From: Anastrepha obliqua
Lineage: Eukaryota > Arthropoda > Insecta > Diptera > Tephritidae
Length of the DNA stretch: 64,000 nucleotides
NCBI RefSeq assembly: GCF_027943255.1
Contig: NC_072895.1
Location: 43,684,001-43,748,000, forward strand
Direction of reading: 5' to 3'
Shown piece after piece: positions 57,825 to 64,000 of the stretch (the stretch's first letter is position 1; every line of letters begins with the position of its first letter). The notes under the pieces were generated by a model. That model searched no databases and was not told the DNA's origin. It saw nothing but the letters and a program-made list of their open reading frames with translations. A program made the position numbers and the translations under genes.

Positions 57825-60800
57825 GGAGGATGGTTCCATGTGTAGAAGTCCACGCAAGTGGGGAAAGTTACTGATCGCCATTCACTTGGGAGTGGCCAGG
57901 ACGATTCTTCTACAAATGGTTCAAGCAGCTCACAACGTCCGGGATTAGCCCACGTATCCTCTGGTTAGCTTTCGAACACCCGTTCGGGAGTGAGCTAACG
58001 TGAGAAGGCGAAGCATCCCAGCATAGCTGGTTGTGCGCTGGGTTTGGGACCCGCCACTTAAAAATCCCCCCCAATGAAAACAGCAACAAAGCCTCGGATG
58101 AGAACTTCCAACACTGATGACGACCCCTGCAAACGAAATAAGGAATACGATTTGAGGGCATGCACCTGGAATGTCCGGTCCCTTAATGGGGAAGGTGCCT
58201 CTGCCCGGCTGGTTGATGTCCTCGTAAGAGCAAAGGCTGACATCACTGCCATCCAAGAGATGCGATGGACGGGGCAAGGCAAGAAAACCATAGGACCTTG
58301 CGACGTCTACTACAGCTGCCATGTAAAGGAGCGCAAATTCGGTGTCGGATTTGTTGTGGGAGAGAGACTTCGTCGCCAAGTACTGTCGTTCACTCCGGTG
58401 GACGAGCGTCTCGCAATAATCCGCATCAAAGCACGTTTTTTTAACATATCGCTAATTTGCGCCCACGCCCCGACGGAAGAGAAGGACGATGCGACCAAAG
58501 ATTCCTTCTATGAGCGCTTGGAGCGTTCGTATGAACACTGCCCCCGCCACGACATAAAAATCGTGATTGGCGACTTCAACGCCAGGGTGGGCAAGGAAGG
58601 AATTTTTGGTCCCACAGTCGGAAAATTCAGCCTGCACAACGAAACATCCGGTAACGGACAGAGGCTGATCGACTTCGCCGGGGCCCGAAACATGGTAGTC
58701 TGCAGCACCAGATTCCAGCATAAAAAAAACCACCAAGCTACCTGGCTGTCCCCTGATCGAAAAACGCGAAACCAGATCGATCATGTTGTGATAGATGGAA
58801 GACACGCTTCTAGTGTATTAGATGTACGCACGATCCGAGGACCCAACATCGACTCGGATCATTACCTTGTTGCAGCCAAGCTGCGCACACGCCTCTGTGC
58901 AGCAAAAAACGTACATCTACCTACGCAAAGAATGTTCGACATCGAAAAGCTGCAATCACAACAGACAGCCAGAAGATTCGCCACTCGACTCTCACTCCTG
59001 CTCTCAGAGAGCACTTCCCAACAAACCGGCATGCACGAGCAATGGAGCAACATTTCTCGTTCCCTACGTACCGCGGCCGAAGAAGAAATCGGATTCCGGC
59101 GAGCCCGAAAAAACAATTGGTACGACGAGGAATGTCATGCTGCCGCAGAAAGAAAGGATGCCGCCTATAGAGCTACGCTGCGATCGGGCGCAACGCGAGC
59201 CATGTGGGATCGCTACAGAGAGCTGAAAAAGGAAGAGAGACGTATTATCCGACAGAAGAAACGAGAGGCCGAAATACGTGAGTGCGAGGAGCTTGAGATG
59301 CTGGCCAACAGGAACAACGCCCGAAAATTCTACCAGAAAGTTCGGCGGCTTACAGAAGGTTTTAAGACCGGGGCGTTTTCCTGTAAGAACAAAGACGGCG
59401 ATCTGGTGACTGACGTACAGAGCAATCTTAAATTATGGAGGGAACACTTCTCGAACCTGTTAAACAGTGACAGCTGCGCATGTCGTAGAGAATGTGAAGA
59501 TCCCGATACCCCAATCGATGACGACGGAATTGTAGTTCCGTTACCCGACCATGACGAGGTGAGAATAGCAATATCACGGCTACAGAACAACAAAGCCGCG
59601 GGCGCCGACGGACTGCCGGCTGAGCTATTCAAACATGGCGGCGAGGAGCTGGTAAGGTGCATGCATCAGCTCCTATGCAAAATATGGTCGGATGAAAGCA
59701 TGCCTGCCGATTGGAATTTAAGTGTGCTCTGCCCAATCCATAAGAAGGGCGACCCTGCAATTTGTGCCAATTACCGCGGGATTAGTCTTCTAAATATCGC
59801 CTATAAGGTTCTAGCGAGCGTATTGTGTGAAAGGCTGAAGCCCACCGTCAACCAACTGATTGGACCTTATCAGTGTGGCTTCAGACCTGGAAAGTCTACC
59901 ATCGACCAAATATTCTCAATACGCCAAATCTTGGAAAAGACCCATGAAAGGAGAATCGACACACACCACCTTTTCGTCGACTTCAAAGCTGCATTCGACA
60001 GTACGGAAAGGAGTTACCTGTATGCCGCGATGTCTGTATTTGGTATCCCCGCAAAACTAATACGGCTATGTAAGATGACGTTGCTCAACACCAGCAGCGC
60101 CGTCAGAATTGGGAAGGACCTCTCCGAGCCGTTTGATACCAAACGAGGTTTCAGACAGGGTGACTCGCTGTCGTGTGACTTCTTTAACCTGATGTTGGAG
60201 AGCATCGTACGAGCCGCAGAACTTAATCGCTCAGGCACAATATTTTATAAGAGCGTACAATTGTTGGCGTATGCCGATGATATCGATATCATCGGCCTTA
60301 ACAACCGCGCTGTTAGTTCTGCCTTCTCCAAACTGGATAAAGAGGCAAAGCGAATGGGTTTGGTGGTGAACGAGGACAAAACGAAGTACCTCCTGTCTTC
60401 AAACAAACAGTCGGCGCACTCGCGTATCGGCACCCACGTCACTGTAGACAGTTATAAGTTCGAGGTTGTAAAGGACTTCGTTTATTTAGGAACCAGCATT
60501 AACACCGATAACAATGTCAGCCTTGAAATCCAACGTAGAATCTCTCTTGCCAACAAGTGCTACTTTGGACTAAGTAGGCAATTGAGCAGTAAAGTCCTCT
60601 CTCGACGAACAAAACTAACACTCTACAAGACTCTCATCATGCCCGTCCTGACGTATGGCGCAGAAGCTTGGACGATGTCAACATCCGATGAAGCGACGCT
60701 TGGAGTGTTCGAGAGAAAGATTCTGCGTAAGATTTTTGGACCTTTGCACGTTGGCAACGGCGAATATCGCAGACGATGGAACGATGAGCTGTATGAGCTT

Positions 60801-61097
60801 TACGACGACATAGACATAGCGCAGCGAATAAAGATCCAGCGGCTACGTTGGCTGGGTCATGTCGTCCGAATGGATACAAACGCTCCGGCTTTGAAAGTAT
60901 TCGATGCGGTACCAGCTGGTGGTAGTAGAGGAAGAGGAAGGCCTCCTCTGCGTTGGAAAGATCAGGTGGAGAAGGACTTGGCTTCACTTGGTGTGTCCAA
61001 TTGGCGCCGGTTAGCACGAGAAAGAAACGACTGGCGCGCTTTGTTAAACTCGGCCAAAATCGCGTAAGCGGTTATCGCGCCAATTAAGAAGAAGAAG
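57825..61097 (+). mobile_element. full-length RTE-type non-LTR retrotransposon
   Basis: 3,273 bp between exact 14-bp target duplications. There is a 249-nt 5' leader, one long ORF, a 3' UTR of only about 30 nt and a terminal (AAG)n run, the pattern of RTE-clade elements. Exact duplications and an uninterrupted ORF indicate a recent insertion. A second copy begins at 63814 in the opposite orientation. Confidence 0.93.
58074..61067 (+). CDS. RTE ORF: apurinic-type endonuclease plus reverse transcriptase, intact
   Basis: 997 codons from an ATG to TAA without a break. The N-terminal endonuclease occupies about residues 25-265: CTWNVRSLNG, IQEMRWTGQG, GDFNARVG, NQIDHVVIDGRH and SDHYLVAAKLR give the expected catalytic residues; it nicks the target DNA. 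A basic linker (about 330-420) follows. The reverse transcriptase (about 505-800) shows AADGLPAELF, NYRGISLLN, GFRPGKSTIDQ, FVDFKAAFDS, RGFRQGDSLSC and the catalytic YADD at residues 733-736; it copies the element's RNA at the nick. There is no RNase H domain, as expected for RTE. The C-terminal tail (QRLRWLGHVVRMD, RGRGRPPLRWKDQ) is typical. All key residues are present, so activity is plausible. Confidence 0.95.
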   Translation: MKTATKPRMRTSNTDDDPCKRNKEYDLRACTWNVRSLNGEGASARLVDVLVRAKADITAIQEMRWTGQGKKTIGPCDVYYSCHVKERKFGVGFVVGERLRRQVLSFTPVDERLAIIRIKARFFNISLICAHAPTEEKDDATKDSFYERLERSYEHCPRHDIKIVIGDFNARVGKEGIFGPTVGKFSLHNETSGNGQRLIDFAGARNMVVCSTRFQHKKNHQATWLSPDRKTRNQIDHVVIDGRHASSVLDVRTIRGPNIDSDHYLVAAKLRTRLCAAKNVHLPTQRMFDIEKLQSQQTARRFATRLSLLLSESTSQQTGMHEQWSNISRSLRTAAEEEIGFRRARKNNWYDEECHAAAERKDAAYRATLRSGATRAMWDRYRELKKEERRIIRQKKREAEIRECEELEMLANRNNARKFYQKVRRLTEGFKTGAFSCKNKDGDLVTDVQSNLKLWREHFSNLLNSDSCACRRECEDPDTPIDDDGIVVPLPDHDEVRIAISRLQNNKAAGADGLPAELFKHGGEELVRCMHQLLCKIWSDESMPADWNLSVLCPIHKKGDPAICANYRGISLLNIAYKVLASVLCERLKPTVNQLIGPYQCGFRPGKSTIDQIFSIRQILEKTHERRIDTHHLFVDFKAAFDSTERSYLYAAMSVFGIPAKLIRLCKMTLLNTSSAVRIGKDLSEPFDTKRGFRQGDSLSCDFFNLMLESIVRAAELNRSGTIFYKSVQLLAYADDIDIIGLNNRAVSSAFSKLDKEAKRMGLVVNEDKTKYLLSSNKQSAHSRIGTHVTVDSYKFEVVKDFVYLGTSINTDNNVSLEIQRRISLANKCYFGLSRQLSSKVLSRRTKLTLYKTLIMPVLTYGAEAWTMSTSDEATLGVFERKILRKIFGPLHVGNGEYRRRWNDELYELYDDIDIAQRIKIQRLRWLGHVVRMDTNAPALKVFDAVPAGGSRGRGRPPLRWKDQVEKDLASLGVSNWRRLARERNDWRALLNSAKIA

Positions 61098-61111
61098 AGT
61101 CAGGCATAAAA
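61098..61111 (+). repeat. right target-site duplication of the RTE element
   Basis: AGTCAGGCATAAAA, immediately after the (AAG)n tail. Confidence 0.9.
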
Positions 61112-61456
61112 ACTTAAAATAATGAACAATTTTTTATGTATTTTAAATTTTTCGTGTTTTTATTAATTTTTCGTAACTTTACTATTATCAATTTTTTATT
61201 GAAATATTTTCGAGTATTTACTGCAAAAGAAATTACATATATATATTTATATGCATATATACGTACAAATGTATTTATTTATTATGCAAATTTTTTTCGT
61301 TGTTTATGGATTTCAAGTAATTCATTTCACCCTAATGCCAACACTCCAGCGTACACCACCAAAGTGACTTCCTAATATAAATAAATATTCCAAAATTTTG
61401 AATTTTCTATGAGTTAAAAATCATACTCCCGAATGTAAAAAAATGTATTTTTATAA

Positions 61457-61462
61457 TTTATT
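61457..61462 (-). other. polyadenylation signal of serpin D
   Basis: AATAAA on the minus strand, 106 nt past the stop codon. Confidence 0.5.
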
Positions 61463-61567
61463 AAATAATTCATATGCTAAATCAGATGTCACATCCTTAG
61501 CTTATAATTTTTTCTTCAAAACTAATTTTTTTATATGCGTAAAAACGAATATTCAAATGTCTTAACC

Positions 61568-62993
61568 CTAAAATCTTGCAATATGACCGGTAAAGTAAAT
61601 AGCATGCTCATCTCGAATGATGAATACGAAAGGATGATCGGCAATGAAGGTTTTTGGATCCCACGGCAAGGACATTGGCACGCCCACAGCAACTGCGTAA
61701 AAAAGTAAGTAAAGTGATTTTACCGTAAATATGTACATATTTAACAACATCCTTTGCCTCCACTTCAACTTACCACTGGCCGCCGCAGCTTCGCAACCAA
61801 TCTCATTCACATCGATGAAAGCCTTGTGTTGGACGCGTGACACGCGTGTGCTAATCGGCGAGTTGCGGAACATATTGCTAAAGTCTGCTTCATCTGTGAA
61901 CATAGTCCTGATGCCAAGCTGTTGGTAGCAAAAAAATTTGATACATTAAATTTTAATTTAATCCATGCAACTACTCATAATTTATATCAACCCCATACGC
62001 ACCTTCAGCAAGTACGGCTTCAGATCGGTATCGAATTCAAATTTGAATTTCGGCAAATTCACTGTTACACTGCTCCATTCCCAACGCTTTTCGAGCGCAT
62101 TAAAGTCTACACCCTTCAATTTTTGTTCCAGCTCGTTAAGGCCGTTACGCTTCTTCGGCAATATGAACCACATGCGCAAATCGGTATTCTCAAAGAACAA
62201 CTCAATCGCTTTGGCATCCAATTCTTCATAGTCAGCATAGTTGTACCAGTTGTCAGCGAACATTGTGGACACGTTCACCGATTCATTGTCGTTGATCCAA
62301 AATGGACGATCAGACGTTTCATCGTCCATAAAAGGACGTGCCCACTTGGCTTTGAAGTAAATAGCATTGACCAGCGCTACATTAATATCTGGCTCAATAC
62401 TATCCAAAACATGTTCAATCTTGCCATTCGTCTTCTTGGCAAGCCAATCGTTAATCAATTCTACAGCTTTCGGTTCATCGGTGAAATCCAATTGCTCAGC
62501 ATCGGAATCGAAATATTTTCGTGCCGCATCACGAAATTCCGGCTCAATTACGAGCGCATCCTTGGCGTAAATCTTGTTGGCGATCTCCAATATAGTTTTG
62601 GGTTTGACAAATGAATGCAACAATTTGTAGTAATTTTTGGCGATGGTACTACGACTTTGCGATTGCGCATGTAAACTCTTCTGCAATTCGGTGGCAGTCT
62701 GGCCATCGGCGCCATAGTAAGCCAAGCCTAACGCTGTTTGTATAGCCACAGGTGAGATGATCACATTCTCGTGCTGCTTATCGGCGGCGATTGTTTGAAA
62801 GAGCTCGGTAGCAAAAAGATTGCGATCCTGTATGGCATTGGCGGCAACATCGCGGCTTAGCAAATGGTTGAATAAAAATAGGATGGCTAAAATGAATGTT
62901 AAATTCGATCAAAACTTTGCGTTTACCACACCACACGATTTTGCACAATCAGATTATTTTGTTATTCAGTCACCCACCTGTGAACCACCTCAT
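61568..62993 (-). CDS. serpin D: secreted inhibitory serpin, predicted P1-P1' Met-Ser
   Basis: Minus-strand spliced frame of 389 codons: exons 62978-62993, 62003-62886, 61774-61918, 61568-61692. The 16-nt first exon ATGAGGTGGTTCACAG joins exon 2 to give MRWFTAILFLFNHLLSRDVA, a signal peptide. The core shows ENVIISPVAIQTALGLAYYG, ALVNAIYFKAKWARPF, then RVQHKAFIDVNEIG and the terminal ADHPFVFIIRDEHAIYFTGH. The hinge EIGCEAAAAS is canonical for an inhibitor apart from Cys at P14. The loop continues VAVGVPM-SLPWD, placing Met355 at P1 and Ser356 at P1' with Pro at P2, the same P2-P1-P1' as human alpha-1-antitrypsin, so an elastase-like target is inferred. The four exon lengths sum to a multiple of three. 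It runs opposite to serpins A-C. Confidence 0.93.
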
Positions 62994-63059
62994 GATTACA
63001 GTGCCGTAAAATATTCAACTTTGTACCTTCGTAAACAAAACTCAATGCAAGACTAAAAC

Positions 63060-63090
63060 TGGGAATGCCGGGACACCTTCAATTTATATA
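63060..63090 (-). promoter_or_regulatory. core promoter of serpin D (TATA and initiator)
   Basis: TATATAAA on the minus strand at 63083-63090 and an initiator-like CCCAGTTTT with A at 63060. The spacing from the first T of TATA to the A is exactly 30 nt. The resulting 5' UTR is 67 nt to the ATG at 62993. Confidence 0.7.
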
Positions 63091-63387
63091 CAACGCCACT
63101 TAAACGAAAGTTCAAGAAACAAAACAAGACTAAGAAAGAAAAACAGCGAAAGAAAGCCGATTAACATAAGTGTTGGTTTGTATGCACAAAAGAAACCATC
63201 CATAGGCTCAGAGACGATTATAGCCAAAGGAATAATAAAGTATGGCCAGAAAGGGAAGAGCAAACCATAGCAAACTGTCCCACAAGTAAGCGAGCGAGAA
63301 TCGAGAACAGTACGGAAGCAGAAGCGCAGGAGAGAGTTAAATTTGGTCATTTGGTGGCCAGCACTCAGTGATCAGTGGTGAGTGCTC

Positions 63388-63430
63388 AGTGTTCAACAGC
63401 CATCGTAATTTCGCACTCACTTACGCAAAG
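63388..63430 (+). promoter_or_regulatory. candidate divergent transcription start and 5' exon
   Basis: A CTCAGTGTT initiator (A at 63388) is followed 43 nt later by a strong donor (GCAAAG|GTAAGAA at 63431). No TATA is seen. The surrounding 63350-63395 repeats the CTCAGTG word, which weakens the initiator call. The gene would continue out of the window to the right. Confidence 0.25.
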
Positions 63431-63813
63431 GTAAGAACAAAAAAGCTGCCTTGCATTACAAAGTGATTATGCTGGTGCGCTCATGGAGCAACGAGAGGTA
63501 ACGTGAGAGTGTACATGCGTATGTATGTAAGCCTGGAAGAACATCATAATCGCTGTGGTGTAATCTTCAACATTCATGCATGCGTAAATACTATTATCAC
63601 TGGCACATTTACTGGAAGTTATGACAAAGCGGTTCTAAATTTTAAGCGGCGCAGCAAGTAATATTAGTGTCTAAGAATAGAACAATCATATTTAATACTA
63701 AAAATAGTGATCAAAGTGCATGAAATAGTACATATTTAATAACAAAAAAGATGGTAAAAGCCAACGAAAAATCGCTGAAATTATTAAATTAAGTCTCGGC
63801 ACTGTTCAAAACA

Positions 63814-64000
63814 TTCTTCTTCTTCTTCTTAATTGGCGCGATAACCGCTTACGCGATTTTGGCCGAGTTTAACAAAGCGTGCCAGTCGTTTCTTTCTCGT
63901 GCTAACCGGCGCCAATTGGATACACCAAGTGAAGCCAAGTCCTTCTCCACCTGATCTTTCTAACGCAGAGGAGGCCTTCCTCTTCCTCTGCTACACCAGC
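63814..64000 (-). mobile_element. second RTE copy, 3' end (truncated by window edge)
   Basis: Begins with a (TTC)n run and AATTGGCGCGATAACCGC, the reverse complement of the 3' end of the element at 57825-61097, and continues into the end of its ORF (about 50 codons visible). A few substitutions separate the two copies. Confidence 0.92.

Noticed and set aside
58862..59116. Minus-strand frames inside the RTE ORF
   Set aside because: Shadows of the 997-codon ORF on the other strand.

Overview
The window is genomic DNA of a cyclorrhaphan fly, most likely a tephritid fruit fly. Reasons: short fly-type introns, AT-rich spacers, a family of secreted serpins resembling the Drosophila 28D serpin cluster, and a dense load of mariner/Tc1, Helitron, RTE-type and RNase H-bearing non-LTR elements plus a tRNA-derived SINE. 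The species call is inference; fly origin is strongly supported.

Host genes: four serpin genes can be assembled exon by exon. Serpin A (1698-7439, +), serpin B (10606-12073, +), serpin C (32090-33566, +) and serpin D (61568-62993, -) give open frames of 543, 395, 398 and 389 codons. All four share one unusual architecture: a first coding exon of exactly 16 nt encoding the start of the signal peptide, a phase-0 intron before the LG(I/L/V) block, and a phase-1 intron inside the reactive-centre-loop hinge. A and D have canonical inhibitory hinges, with predicted P1-P1' of Leu-Ser and Met-Ser. B and C have degenerate hinges and are probably non-inhibitory. Serpin A carries a Gln/Ala-rich N-terminal extension of about 165 residues. 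Weaker host candidates are a cysteine-rich 72-codon frame at 18618-18836 (-), a possible first coding exon at 42156-42202 (-), a low-copy triplet-rich block at 47930-49420, and a divergent 5' exon upstream of serpin D.

Mobile DNA fills the spacers. 8-9.1 kb: I-like RNase H fossil and a Tc1/mariner fragment. 12.4-13.1 kb: a TTAA-flanked MITE. 13.7-17.3 kb: three mariner/Tc1 remnants. 19.9-23.3 kb: mariner, Tc1 fossil and an unnamed repeat protein. 27.3-31 kb: two Tc1/mariner elements. 34.4-41.9 kb: a nest of three full-length mariners and a deleted Helitron. One of these mariners has an uninterrupted 346-codon transposase and perfect 27-bp inverted repeats. 44.4-46.5 kb: RNase H-bearing non-LTR element ending in TTAGG-type repeats. 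50-57 kb: fragments. 57825-61097: a complete RTE-type retrotransposon with an intact 997-codon ORF and 14-bp target duplications. A second RTE copy enters at the right edge.

At least ten copies of one tRNA-headed SINE occur. Its 3' end resembles the 3' end of the RTE element, suggesting that the RTE machinery mobilises it. I regard this RTE/SINE pair and the serpin reactive-loop diversification as the most interesting content.
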